NCBI GenBank assembly: GCA_016706255.1
Contig: JADJJZ010000003.1
Span: forward strand, 1-64,000
DNA length: 64,000 bases
Origin: Bacteroidota bacterium
GTDB taxonomy: Bacteria; Bacteroidota; Bacteroidia; Chitinophagales; BACL12
Direction of reading: 5' to 3'
Under the pieces are notes generated by a model that was given only the letters and a program-made list of their open reading frames with translations, was not told the origin of the DNA and searched no databases. Position 1 is the stretch's first letter. Each line of letters starts with the position of its first letter. Below, one piece after another: positions 17,610-26,318 of this stretch. Made by a program: the position numbers and the translations under genes.

Positions 17610-18607
17610 GCGGCCGGTACTTTATAAATTGCTGCACCTCCGGCATATCCGGATGCTGCGGTTACAAATAAAACAAGTTTCCCTGGTTGTAATTTATTTT
17701 TTGTTATTGCCTGATGTAAGGTAATAGGTAAGGTACCCGAAATAGTATTAGCAGCAGTATCGATACTAACTTCCATTTTTTCAATATCAATTCCCATCGC
17801 ATTGGCAACTCCCTTCATAATAATATAATTTGCCTGATGTGGAATTAAAATATCAATATCATTCGGTCGGATGCCATAAGTGGCACATACTTTTTTTCCG
17901 ATATTGGCCATAATTTCCACTGAAATTTCCACCATACGTTTTCCGGAAATCGTCATGAGTGTTCCGTGCAAACCTTTTGTTACAGTTTCGATACTTGCAG
18001 GCATTGCACTGCCACCTGCAGGAACATAAATATTTTTTAATCCGGAACCATCGGCAAATAATTCACTTACCATAAATCCCGAATCATAATCGCCGCGGGT
18101 TAAAATAACTGCCCCGGCGCCATCGCCAAAAATGGGACAAAATTTTGGGTCGTCTTTTCTTACAAAACGTGTTTTAATATCTGCACCAATTACACAAACA
18201 TATTGCATACCTGTTGCAATTAATCGGATTCCATGATCCAGGGCATACATAAAACTTGCGCAACTTTCAGTTGTATCACCAACAGGACAAGTAGCACCTA
18301 TTAAATATTGCACATTGCACGATGCAGCAGTATTAGTGTAATCGGGAGTTGATGTGCCCAATAAAATACGGTCGAGTTGTTTTGCCGTTATACCCGCATT
18401 ATCCAAGGCCATTTGTGCTGCTTTAGCTGCGATATGGCTGGTTGCAATATCATCGGGAGCAATATGTCTGGTTTTTATTCCGATTTTATCGCGCACCATG
18501 GCAATATCAAAATCCAGATTCAGTCTTTTGCTCAATTCTTCCGTTGTAACCGGTTCACCCGGTAAACAAATTCCACTGCCTATAATTTTAACGCCCCAGC
18601 CTTTCAT
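17606..18607 (-). CDS. Beta-ketoacyl synthase III-like (FabH family), copy 2
   Basis: 333 residues with a thiolase fold. The Cys-His-Asn triad is visible as Cys116 (TTESCASFMYAL), His257 (LIPHQANYIIMKG) and Asn287 (TAANTISGTLP). FabH-type enzymes condense an acyl-CoA starter with a malonyl-ACP, or act as acyl transferases. The region around Asn287 departs from the usual GNTSAAS, so its chemistry may differ from housekeeping FabH. It begins 5 nt after the first synthase gene and is coupled to the SDR by ATGA. Two different KAS III enzymes beside an ACP suggest a dedicated starter or coupling step. Confidence 0.85.
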   Translation of the reverse strand: MKGWGVKIIGSGICLPGEPVTTEELSKRLNLDFDIAMVRDKIGIKTRHIAPDDIATSHIAAKAAQMALDNAGITAKQLDRILLGTSTPDYTNTAASCNVQYLIGATCPVGDTTESCASFMYALDHGIRLIATGMQYVCVIGADIKTRFVRKDDPKFCPIFGDGAGAVILTRGDYDSGFMVSELFADGSGLKNIYVPAGGSAMPASIETVTKGLHGTLMTISGKRMVEISVEIMANIGKKVCATYGIRPNDIDILIPHQANYIIMKGVANAMGIDIEKMEVSIDTAANTISGTLPITLHQAITKNKLQPGKLVLFVTAASGYAGGAAIYKVPAA

Positions 18608-18612
18608 TTTAT

Positions 18613-19668
18613 TTATACATTTAATATTAAGCCGCCGTAAGAAATTCCGCCACCTACAGCAAGCAGCATTAATTTTTTATTTTGGATTATTTCCCATTGC
18701 TGATATGCTGCATCCAATGCAAGTAAAACACCTACAGAACCGCAATTTGCATAATCTTTAATTACATCGACAGTATTTTCGCGCGCAATTCCTGAAGAAG
18801 CAATGGCATAGTCCAGTATTTTTTTATTTACCTGATGCGGTATTAAATAGTCAATATCACTTTTTGTTAATCCTGAACTTTGATATAATAATTGTGGAAT
18901 TTCCTGCCAGGCCTGCTGAATAATTTGATCTGTTTCTTTTGACATTTTCATATCATAACCATTGGCATTCAAATCATCCTGATTAGGTGGCAGTAAACCC
19001 TGACTGCCCATTACGCCGGAATAAGTACCATCTGCCCCTAAAAAGGCAGCACCAATACCTGAGTTATCATTCGCTCTAGTTAAAATTAATGCAGCACCGG
19101 CATCTCCTACAGCATAAATAAGATTTCCTTCTTTGTCGGTAACTTTTGTTGGTGTTTCACCCGCTGTAATCAGCACATTACGGGCACCTGAACGAATAAA
19201 TTGCGCCGCCAAAACTATCGCATAGATTACAGAAGCGCAACCGGTTTTTATTTCCATAGCAGGGCAGCTTAAGCCAAGTTTTCCTGCAACATAAGTGCCT
19301 GTAGAATTTGTATAAAATGGTGAGGTAACCGTTACCGAAATTACCATATCAATGGTATCGGGTAAAATATTACTTTCACGAATTACTTTTTGCGCTGCTT
19401 TAATCATTAAATCGGCAGCAGTAAGTTCATTTTTTACAATTGGCGTTCCGGGCACGTGACTCCAGTATCTGCTTTCATAACCAAGCGTATTTTTAATAAA
19501 ATCGGAGTCGTAATTTTTATCAGCAAATATTTTCTCCCAATCAGGTCCACATAATAATTCATGTATTGCAGTATTACTAACCAGTTGCATCCCATCGGGA
19601 AAAGCAGTAGCAACACGTTTAATGGTAACGCCGTTTAACTGATTAAAATATCTGCCGTTGATACTCAT
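18613..19668 (-). CDS. Beta-ketoacyl synthase III-like (FabH family), copy 1
   Basis: 351 residues. Triad Cys144 (IKTGCASVIYAI), His278 (LIPHQVNKKILDYA) and Asn308 (DYANCGSVGVLLALD). The GDAGAALIL and GGGISYGG segments are as in FabH. It is clearly diverged from copy 2, so it is not a recent duplicate. The start is coupled to the ACP stop by ATGA, which suggests that it acts on that ACP. Possible roles are starter loading or a head-to-head condensation. Sequence alone does not identify the acyl group. Confidence 0.85.
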   Translation of the reverse strand: MSINGRYFNQLNGVTIKRVATAFPDGMQLVSNTAIHELLCGPDWEKIFADKNYDSDFIKNTLGYESRYWSHVPGTPIVKNELTAADLMIKAAQKVIRESNILPDTIDMVISVTVTSPFYTNSTGTYVAGKLGLSCPAMEIKTGCASVIYAIVLAAQFIRSGARNVLITAGETPTKVTDKEGNLIYAVGDAGAALILTRANDNSGIGAAFLGADGTYSGVMGSQGLLPPNQDDLNANGYDMKMSKETDQIIQQAWQEIPQLLYQSSGLTKSDIDYLIPHQVNKKILDYAIASSGIARENTVDVIKDYANCGSVGVLLALDAAYQQWEIIQNKKLMLLAVGGGISYGGLILNV

Positions 19669-19910
19669 AAAGTCACTTTCTTTTCAATGATGTTCAATAA
19701 ATCACCAATAGTTTTTAATTGCATTAATTCGGCGGTATCTATATTGATATTAAATAACTTTTCTATACGTGCTATTAAAATTACATGATTAATAGAATCC
19801 CATTTGTCAAAATCGGCTGCAGAATGGGCAGGTTGCAGGATTAAACCATTGTCGTTAAACACCTTGCGGAAAACAGGGGTAATTTGTTGTAGAATTTCAG
19901 TCTGGGTCAT
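19665..19910 (-). CDS. Acyl carrier protein
   Basis: 81 residues from the ATG at 19910. Phosphopantetheine attachment is at Ser39 in FDKWDSINHVILIARIE, followed by the helical FNINIDTAELMQLKTIGDLL typical of ACPs. It is the first gene of the operon and carries intermediates for the synthases. The IS3 element ends one base before its ATG, so its native promoter and ribosome-binding site are gone. The same frame stays open back into the element to an ATG at 19976 that overlaps the transposase stop as ATGA, giving a possible 22-residue extension. I prefer 19910 because the protein then has normal ACP length. Confidence 0.85.
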   Translation of the reverse strand: MTQTEILQQITPVFRKVFNDNGLILQPAHSAADFDKWDSINHVILIARIEKLFNINIDTAELMQLKTIGDLLNIIEKKVTL

Positions 19911-19972
19911 AGTATAATACTCCCCACTCATTGGACCAGTGGGTTCGTTTGCTAAGGTAATAAATAATTTTA

Positions 19973-20794
19973 TCATGCTGCCTTTTTTTTCATAGATTGT
20001 TCAAACATTTTATTGGGTGATATATTGATTGACTGGTGCGTTTTTTGATGATAGTATGCGATATAATCTTGTAATCCTTTAAAGAGCTCAAGGCCTGTAT
20101 CGGAAGGATTTAAATAGATGTAATTATATTTAATATTTTTCCAAAAACGTTCTATCCAGATATTGTCTGTTGCTCGACCTTTCCCATCCATGGAGATTTT
20201 TATGTTTTCTGTTTCAAGATAAGTTGTCCATGCATGGCTAGTGTATTGGGACCCTTGGTCGGAGTTGATGATTTCCGGCTTGCCATTTTCTAATATTGCA
20301 TCCTTCAGCACATCCAGGCACCATTTTTTCGACATCGTATTACTAATTCCCCATCCCATGATTTTCCGGCTATAAACATCAATAAATGCTGTCATATACA
20401 TAAAACCCTTTGCCATTGGGATGTAAGTAATATCTGTGCACCAAACCTGGTTGGCTCGCGTGATTTCAATTCCGCGGAGCAAATAGGGCTTCACAAATTC
20501 TTTTAGAGCTCCTTTGGTGAGATTTTTTTTCCGGTAGATGGCTTCATATCCCATTAGCCTGAATAACCGTCTGATGCGCTTGGGACCAACCGGAAAACCT
20601 TTTTCCTTGAGCCAATATACCATGGACAATACCCCTTCTGTTGGATGTTGTATAAGATGATTGTCCATTAGGTTCATCATCTGTATATTTTCTGGTTTTT
20701 CCTCCACCGGTGCATAATAAAGCGAACTTCTTGGCACTGAAAGCAACTCACATTGATTTCGAATGGACAACTGCTTGTGATGTTGATCTACCAT
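19973..20794 (-). CDS. IS3-family transposase OrfB (DDE integrase core)
   Basis: 273 residues. The HTH_21-like N-terminus (SIRNQCELLSVPRSSLYY) precedes an rve integrase core with the catalytic triad Asp121 (WCTDITYIPM), Asp179 (NSDQGSQYTS) and Glu215 (NIWIERFWKN), spacing DD(35)E. Length is normal and the frame intact, so the element may be active. The start overlaps the OrfA stop in the -1 frame. The frame also stays open upstream to an A8 run inside OrfA, which allows an OrfAB fusion by -1 frameshifting. Its stop codon overlaps an ATG (ATGA) whose frame runs on through the IS end into the ACP. Confidence 0.93.
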   Translation of the reverse strand: MVDQHHKQLSIRNQCELLSVPRSSLYYAPVEEKPENIQMMNLMDNHLIQHPTEGVLSMVYWLKEKGFPVGPKRIRRLFRLMGYEAIYRKKNLTKGALKEFVKPYLLRGIEITRANQVWCTDITYIPMAKGFMYMTAFIDVYSRKIMGWGISNTMSKKWCLDVLKDAILENGKPEIINSDQGSQYTSHAWTTYLETENIKISMDGKGRATDNIWIERFWKNIKYNYIYLNPSDTGLELFKGLQDYIAYYHQKTHQSINISPNKMFEQSMKKKAA

Positions 20795-21105
20795 TTCAAT
20801 TCGCTGTCCGGAATCCCCAATTTCCGTGCACTTTTTTTTAAAAAGTCATTCTCGACCTTCAAATGGCCAATCTGCGCATACAGCTTCTCTATCTCAACTG
20901 AGGACTCTGTTTGCTCAGGATCTTGTTTTCCCTTAAATACAGTAGAAAGATTTTCTAATGCCTCTGACTTCCACTTTGCTATTGTTACTGCATTTACCTG
21001 ATACTGTTGGCTTAATTGAGCCATTGTTTTTTGATTCTTAATGGCCTCCAAAGCAACCTTGGCCTTGAAGTCCGCACTGAAGGTGCGCCTTGTTCTTTTT
21101 GTCAT
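20788..21105 (-). CDS. IS3-family transposase OrfA (HTH_Tnp_1)
   Basis: 105 residues from the ATG at 21105. The helix-turn-helix is at about residues 5-55 (FSADFKAKVALEAIKNQKTM, LSQQYQVNAVTIAKWK). A coiled-coil leucine-zipper-like stretch follows (EIEKLYAQIGHLKVENDFLK). OrfA binds the element ends and regulates transposition, and forms the N-terminal part of the OrfAB transposase. It overlaps OrfB by 7 nt. Confidence 0.92.
   Translation of the reverse strand: MTKRTRRTFSADFKAKVALEAIKNQKTMAQLSQQYQVNAVTIAKWKSEALENLSTVFKGKQDPEQTESSVEIEKLYAQIGHLKVENDFLKKSARKLGIPDSELKW
20830..20845 (-). other. Candidate -1 ribosomal frameshift site (A8 run) in OrfA
   Basis: On the minus strand CTTTTTAAAAAAAAGT lies in OrfA. 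IS3 elements commonly make the OrfAB fusion by -1 slippage at A-runs. The -1 frame is open from this run (KCTEIGDSGQRIE) into OrfB, as the mechanism requires. No downstream pseudoknot was worked out. Confidence 0.5.
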
Positions 21106-21172
21106 AAGGTTTAGTAAATTTATGATTGTTTTTTTAACTAAACCCATGGTCTAGGTTTTGGGGAGTATTATA

Positions 21173-21216
21173 CCGGATTGCAACTTTAAATTGTAATCCG
21201 GCTTTTATTTTTTATT
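21173..21216. terminator. Hairpin with T-rich tail at the IS boundary
   Basis: CCGGATTGCAA (21173-21183) pairs with TTGTAATCCGG (21191-21201) with one mismatch and a 7-nt loop. The plus-strand tail is CTTTTATTTTTTATT. It lies just past the stop of the minus-strand lipoprotein gene. The IS begins at the hairpin base, so any minus-strand T-tail has been replaced by IS sequence. Confidence 0.5.
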
Positions 21217-21221
21217 AAAAT

Positions 21222-22340
21222 TTATAAATATTTAAAATAAATAAATTTCGGACGATAAATTCTGGCATCATCAAATAAATCGAAAAAGTTGGTGCTGTTT
21301 TCGTTATACGATAATAAAATATAACCATCACCTGCAGTAAATTGCGGATGGACAAATGCATTATATGTCCATGTTGCTCCACCTGTTTCAGGTGTTACAT
21401 AAACAGTCTGGCGTTTTTTCCATGGTCCGGTTGCTGCTGTTGCTTCCCAGGTATAAATATTCGGACTAAATAAATCTTCCTGTGTAACCAGTCGATATTT
21501 TCCACCGGAATAAAATACTGCAAATTGTGCTGAAGTTTCAACAGGTAAACCACTTTGTTTTTCGAGGCGACCAACATTGGTAGCCGGTTCGGTAGTAACC
21601 CATGATGTGCCATTCCAAAATTCAGGAGCCGCAGTAATATTTGTTGACGGGTAACGGCTCACGTGGGCATATTTAGTTAAAAATGCCTGTTCAGCACCAT
21701 ACACATAAATATATCCGCCATCTTCCAAAATAGATGCGCCCCATAAAATATCATTGTTATTATAAACTGTAGTTCTGGAAGTTTCTGTAATAGTTGGCAA
21801 ACTAAACGTAACTAAATCGGTGCGGACATAGGCAAAATCAAAACCATCAGGTCCTGTGCGAATAAAATACATCAAAAAAAACGTATAAATTTTCTCCAAT
21901 CACGGTTCCATCTCCGGCCAATACCATTCATCTGATGGATTATCGGTATCAACCAAAGCTTGAGGTGCATCTATGGTATTACCGCAAAGGGTTGTCATAG
22001 TTGGTCCCTGCCTGCACCATAAATGTATTTCGAATAAGACTTGAACTTGGTCTGCTGTAATCGGCATAAACGGTATCTAAAAATGAATCGCCAAACATCC
22101 AAACGGTTCTGCCATCCGGTAAAGCCACTGAGTAAGTTGCGTCCCCACCGGTCCAACCATTGCCAAAACGATTGAATAAGGTATTGAATTTATTTGCCGA
22201 TTTAGTGGAAACCCCTGCCAGCGCATATTCCGGATCATCGGGATTGTCTGTTAAATCCGAGTTATTACTTCTTTACAAGAGCTTATTATTAGTATAATAG
22301 CTAAAACAGGGATATAGGTAATTTTTAATAGCCTGAACAT
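21222..22340 (-). pseudogene. DUF5005/DUF4185-like beta-propeller lipoprotein (frame broken)
   Basis: The ATG at 22340 starts a lipoprotein signal (VLAIILIISSCKE, lipobox SSC). Reading through shifts near 22265, 21990 and 21905 gives TGGDATYSVALPDGRTVWMF with GDSFLD after it, a repeated W-G-x-S-I-L-E-D-G-G-Y-x-Y-V-Y-G blade motif and KYAHVSRYP. This fits secreted five-bladed propeller proteins annotated DUF5005 or DUF4185, some of which resemble glycosidases; activity is unknown. The last 225 codons are intact. It is probably surface- or periplasm-anchored. A hairpin and the IS element lie directly downstream. The breaks match the error pattern of this region rather than obvious decay. Confidence 0.6.
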
Positions 22341-22423
22341 AGATTAATATTGTTTGTTTTAAATTGTTAAGAATAAAAATACATGATTTTACCTAATTGA
22401 CCCGCATTTTTGCCTAAACTTCA

Positions 22424-23454
22424 ATGCGTATGAAAAGTGTAAGAATTTGGTTGTGGACAGGCGTATTTATGGTTTTGATACAGGTGATGCTGGGTGGTAT
22501 TACCCGACTGACAGAGTCAGGTTTGTCTATTACTGAATGGGATGTAGTAATGGGCAGTTTTCCGCCAACAAATGATGCTGCTTGGCAAAAAGAATTTGAT
22601 CAGTATCAGTCATCTGCACAATTCGAAAAAATAAATAACGATTTTACGGTTGAGCAGTTTAAAAGTATTTTTTGGTGGGAATTTATTCATCGTTTATGGG
22701 CTCGGTTAATCGGCTTTGTTTTTTTATTTCCTTTTATATTTTTCGTTATTAAAAAACAATTTAATGGCAGTTGGATTCGCAAATTGCTGGTTATTTTTTT
22801 ATTGGGCGGATTGCAGGGATTTGTAGGCTGGGTAATGGTTGCGAGCGGTTTGGATGGGGACCCGTGGGTAGATCCGAGTAAACTTACCATACATTTAATG
22901 CTTGCTTTAATTGTGTATATGTATCTGATTTGGCTTGCATTATCGTATCGTAAAAAAGCTATTATTACCGAACATCCTACAGCCCATAAAAATATTAAAT
23001 GGGTATTAGCATTTATTTTAATTCAAATTGCTTTGGGTGGATTAATGGCAGGAACAGATGCCGGAAGGTTATATAATACTTACCCGCTTATGAATGGACA
23101 ATTTATGCCTGATGGTACCTTTCATAATGTTTTTGGGGCAGATAAATTAGTTGCACTTACAACGGAAATAAATTTTTTGCATCGCACCTTTGCCCTAGTG
23201 GTGGCTATTTCAATATTATTGTTTTGGAAACAACAACGCAAATTCAGTTCACCAACTGTTCACCGGCTAAATAATTTATTATTAGGCGGATTGGTTTCTA
23301 ATTTTTACTGGGTGTATTCACTTTACTCGGTTCAAGCGTTCATATTCCGGTGTTTTTAGGTGTGGCACATCAGTTAACAGCTTGTTTACTGTTGGGTGTT
23401 GCTGTGGCTATTCTATTTTATTCCAAAGCCAGAGCGGGATACAGCCCGAATTAA
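22424..23454 (+). pseudogene. ctaA: Heme A synthase, CtaA/COX15 (one frameshift)
   Basis: COX15/CtaA oxidises heme O to heme A for cytochrome c oxidase in the inner membrane. Visible are GGITRLTESGLSITEWDVV and FWWEFIHRLWARLIGF with the conserved histidine, IHLMLALIVYMYL, GGLMAGTDAGRLYNTYPLM and NFLHRTFAL. Eight or so transmembrane helices are present. The frame shifts near 23298; the continuation (VFLGVAHQLTACLLLGVAVA to a stop at 23454) gives the expected last helix with its histidine. Full length is about 343 residues, normal for Bacteroidota. One shift in a respiratory gene suggests a sequence error. Confidence 0.88.
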
Positions 23455-23509
23455 TTACAGAATAATAACCTGAGCGTTCACTTCATGCGGCTATAAAAAT
23501 CCGAACACC

Positions 23510-23517
23510 TATCTTTG
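23510..23517 (+). promoter_or_regulatory. Putative -7 promoter element upstream of rfbA
   Basis: TATCTTTG matches the Bacteroidota -7 consensus TAnnTTTG and lies 17 nt before the GTG start. No good -33 TTTG is seen at the right distance. Confidence 0.35.
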
Positions 23518-23534
23518 CCTTAAAACATTCAACT

Positions 23535-24411
23535 GTGAAAGGAATTATTCTTGCAGGAGGATCAGGAACACGACTGCATCCCATTACCCTGGCTATCAGT
23601 AAACAATTGATGCCGATTTATGATAAACCCATGATTTATTACCCGCTGTCTACCCTTATGATGGCCGGAATTAAGGATATCTTGATTATTTCAACCCCTT
23701 ACGACCTGCCGGGTTTCCAGCGTTTATTGGGCGATGGCTCGCGCATTGGTTGTAATTTTTCCTACAAGGAGCAACCTTCTCCGGATGGTTTGGCACAAGC
23801 TTTTACTTTGGGGGCTGATTTTATTGGCAATGACAAAGCGGCGCTGGTGCTTGGGGATAATATTTTTCACGGCGTGGGTATGGGAGAATTACTTACTGCT
23901 AACAACAACCCTGATGGCGGAATTATTTATGCTTACCATGTAAGTGACCCTGAGCGTTATGGGGTGGTAGATTTTGATGAGGCTGGAAATGTTTTAAGTA
24001 TTGAAGAAAAGCCACAACAACCTAAATCGAATTATGCCGTTCCCGGATTATATTTTTATGATAATGATGTAGTTGATATTGCGAAAAATTTAAAACCTAG
24101 TCCCCGCGGCGAATATGAAATTACTGATGTAAACAAAGAATATTTAAATCGCGGTAAATTAAAAGTAAGTGTTTTGCCAAGAGGTACAGCATGGTTTGAT
24201 ACCGGCTTTCGATTCATTGATGGCAGCCAGCACTTTTATTCAATTAATAGAACAACGTCAGGGATTAAATATCGGATGTATTGAAGAAATTGCATTCCGC
24301 AAAAAATTCATTCAGGCAGAACAACTTGAAAAAAATTGCACAGCCATTAATGAAAAGCGGATATGGTCAATATTTAATGCGCTTAATAAAATAAATTTTT
24401 GTTTGAATTAA
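23535..24411 (+). pseudogene. rfbA: Glucose-1-phosphate thymidylyltransferase RfbA (one frameshift)
   Basis: RfbA makes dTDP-glucose from dTTP and glucose-1-phosphate, the first step toward dTDP-sugars. The nucleotide-binding start is GIILAGGSGTRLHPITLAIS (GTG start at 23535), followed by KQLMPIYDKPMIYYPLS, LVLGDNIFHG, SIEEKPQQPKSNYAVPG and PRGEYEITDVN. The frame shifts in GTAWFDTG/DSLMAAS near 24212, where two bases appear to be missing. The C-terminus then reads IEQRQGLNIGCIEEIAFRK to 24411, so length is normal (about 290). galE follows after 20 nt; rfbB, rfbC and rfbD are not nearby. Confidence 0.9.
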
Positions 24412-24431
24412 CAATATAAATTATATATCAA

Positions 24432-25466
24432 TTGTCATCACAAAAAACAATACTCTTAACCGGCGGCTGCGGATACATTGGCTCACATACAGCAATTGAT
24501 CTGCTTCAGAAGGGATACAACGTGATATCAATAGATAATTTATCCCGTTCAAAACAATTTGTTCCCGAGCGAATTAAAAGTATAACCGGAAAAGATTTTA
24601 TCAATTACCGTGTAGACTTACGCGATTTACCTAAAATAAGAACCTTAATTCATAACCATCCGAATATAGATGGCATTATACATTTTGCCGCGTTTAAATC
24701 GGTGGGCGAATCGATGTTAAAACCATTGATTTATTTTGATAATAATGTAAATTCAACCATAAATATTTTACGTATTGCTGAGGAATATAATATACCAAAT
24801 TTTGTATTTTCTTCATCCTGCAGTGTATATGGTAATACTACTGAATTACCGGTAAGTGAATTTACGCCATTATCATCACCTGAATCGCCATACGGATGGT
24901 CGAAATTAGTTTCGGAACAAATGATTGCGGCGCATGCAAAAACATCTGAGATAAAATTTATTGCTTTGCGCTACTTCAACCCGGTTGGGGCACATGACAG
25001 TGGTAAAATCGGAGAAATTCCATTTGCTGAACCTGAAAATTTGGTTCCCAATATTACACAAACTGCTATTGGCAAAAAAGAACAGTTTATTGTAAACGGA
25101 AGTGATTACAATACCCAAGATGGCAGTTGTGTACGTGATTATGTGCATGTAATGGATATTGCTGAAGCGCATACGCTAGCTTTACAATTTCAAATGGAAG
25201 GCAAACAACATAAACCATTTGAAGTTTTTAATTTAGGCAGCGGCAATGGCGTTAGCGTACTGGAATTAATTCATTCATTTGAAAAAATGAGTCAGTCAAA
25301 ACTCAACTACGTTTTAGGCCCACGTCGCGATGGTGATGTAATTTCCATATACGCAGATAATAAAAAGGCGATTGAAACACTACAGTGGAATGCCAAGCGC
25401 AACCTTGATGAAATGATGTTATCTGCATGGAATTGGGAGCAACAGTTGCAAAATGAGCAATTGTGA
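24432..25466 (+). CDS. galE: UDP-glucose 4-epimerase
   Basis: 344 residues, TTG start at 24432. GalE interconverts UDP-glucose and UDP-galactose with bound NAD in the cytosol. The Rossmann motif GGCGYIGSHTAIDLL, the VFSSSCSVYG serine region, the catalytic YGWSK (YxxxK), ALRYFNPVGAHDSGKIGE and CVRDYVHVMDIAEAH are all as in GalE, and length is normal. It lies 20 nt after rfbA, so the two probably share a transcript supplying surface-polysaccharide sugars. Confidence 0.93.
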   Translation: MSSQKTILLTGGCGYIGSHTAIDLLQKGYNVISIDNLSRSKQFVPERIKSITGKDFINYRVDLRDLPKIRTLIHNHPNIDGIIHFAAFKSVGESMLKPLIYFDNNVNSTINILRIAEEYNIPNFVFSSSCSVYGNTTELPVSEFTPLSSPESPYGWSKLVSEQMIAAHAKTSEIKFIALRYFNPVGAHDSGKIGEIPFAEPENLVPNITQTAIGKKEQFIVNGSDYNTQDGSCVRDYVHVMDIAEAHTLALQFQMEGKQHKPFEVFNLGSGNGVSVLELIHSFEKMSQSKLNYVLGPRRDGDVISIYADNKKAIETLQWNAKRNLDEMMLSAWNWEQQLQNEQL

Positions 25467-25480
25467 TATATTTTTAGATT

Positions 25481-26291
25481 ATGATGAGCGGATTGTTACT
25501 TTTTGATTTTGTGGAATTTTTTGGCCATACACCAACTGAGGCGGAATAATTGTTTTTAATCTTATTTTGATTGAAAGCATGTTAAGTGTTGATAATGCAT
25601 TGGTTATGGGAACCATGGTAATGGATTTGCCTAAAAATCAGCGTGGTAAAGCATTACGATATGGTATTTTCGGAGCTTATTTTTTCCGAGGTACCGCCCT
25701 TTTACTTGCTGCCTGGTTAATGAAAATAGTTTGGTTAAAAGCGGTGGGGGGAATTTATTTATTATATTTGGCATTCGATTTTTTCAGAAGTAAATCTACT
25801 GTTTCAACTGAGGATGATACTTTAAATAAACAAACAAACTGGTTTTATAAAAATACCGTTGGTCGCATTGGAAATTTTTGGAGCACTGTGATATTGGTAA
25901 ATATCATGGATCTAGCATTTTCTATTGATAATGTGTTTGCTGCTGTTGCATATACTGATAATATTTACCTTGTTTGTTTAGGTGTTTTATTGGAATATTA
26001 GCTATCCGGTTTGTGGCACAGGGCGTAATAAAACTTTTAGAAAAATTTACATTTTTAAATACTTCCGCTTTTTTAATTATTGCGTTATTAGGCGTAAAAC
26101 TGGTACTGTCGTTTGCCTGTCACGAAATTGGCAGAGATACTGCTTTATGTAAATTTATGGAAAGTGAAAAAACAGATTTATATTTTTCAATAATGACAGT
26201 AGCAATTTTTATTGTTCCCGTTTTAACCAGTTGGTTATTTAATTTCCCAAAAAGAACAATAAGTTCAGAATCTAAGCAAACAGAAAATTAA
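25481..26291 (+). pseudogene. TerC-family integral membrane protein (two frame breaks)
   Basis: Reading from an ATG at 25481, past a shift near 25548, gives IVFNLILIESMLSVDNALVM, the N-terminal TerC motif. A second shift near 25988 joins TDNIYLVCLGV to IGILAIRFVAQGVIKLLEKF. The second conserved acidic helix is VNIMDLAFSIDNVFAAVAY. TerC proteins are seven-helix membrane proteins linked to metal (Mn2+, tellurite) handling; the paired S-[VI]-D-N motifs are hallmark residues. The role here is inferred as metal efflux or loading. It is on the same strand as galE, with a 14-nt gap. Confidence 0.8.
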
Positions 26292-26318
26292 TCAGGCATA
26301 CACAAAATTTCATTTTTC

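Larger units (their letters stand above)
19912..21173 (-). mobile_element. IS3-family insertion sequence, about 1.26 kb
   Basis: Both ends carry the inverted repeat GTATAATACTCCCCA (19912-19926 and its complement 21159-21173), continuing imperfectly for about 33 nt. Two overlapping transposase frames lie between. The flanks (CATA before 19912, CGGA after 21173) do not match, so no target-site duplication of the 3-5 bp usual for IS3 is seen. That suggests a later rearrangement, an IS-mediated deletion, or loss of one flank. Both transposase frames read toward the ACP operon. Confidence 0.9.

Noticed and set aside
10790..19910. Reading the ammonia-lyase operon as a histidine-degradation or flexirubin cluster
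   Set aside because: There is no hutU, hutI or hutG; the lyase selectivity pair is Phe-Leu; typical flexirubin/dialkylresorcinol genes such as DarA/DarB and a membrane acyltransferase set are absent.
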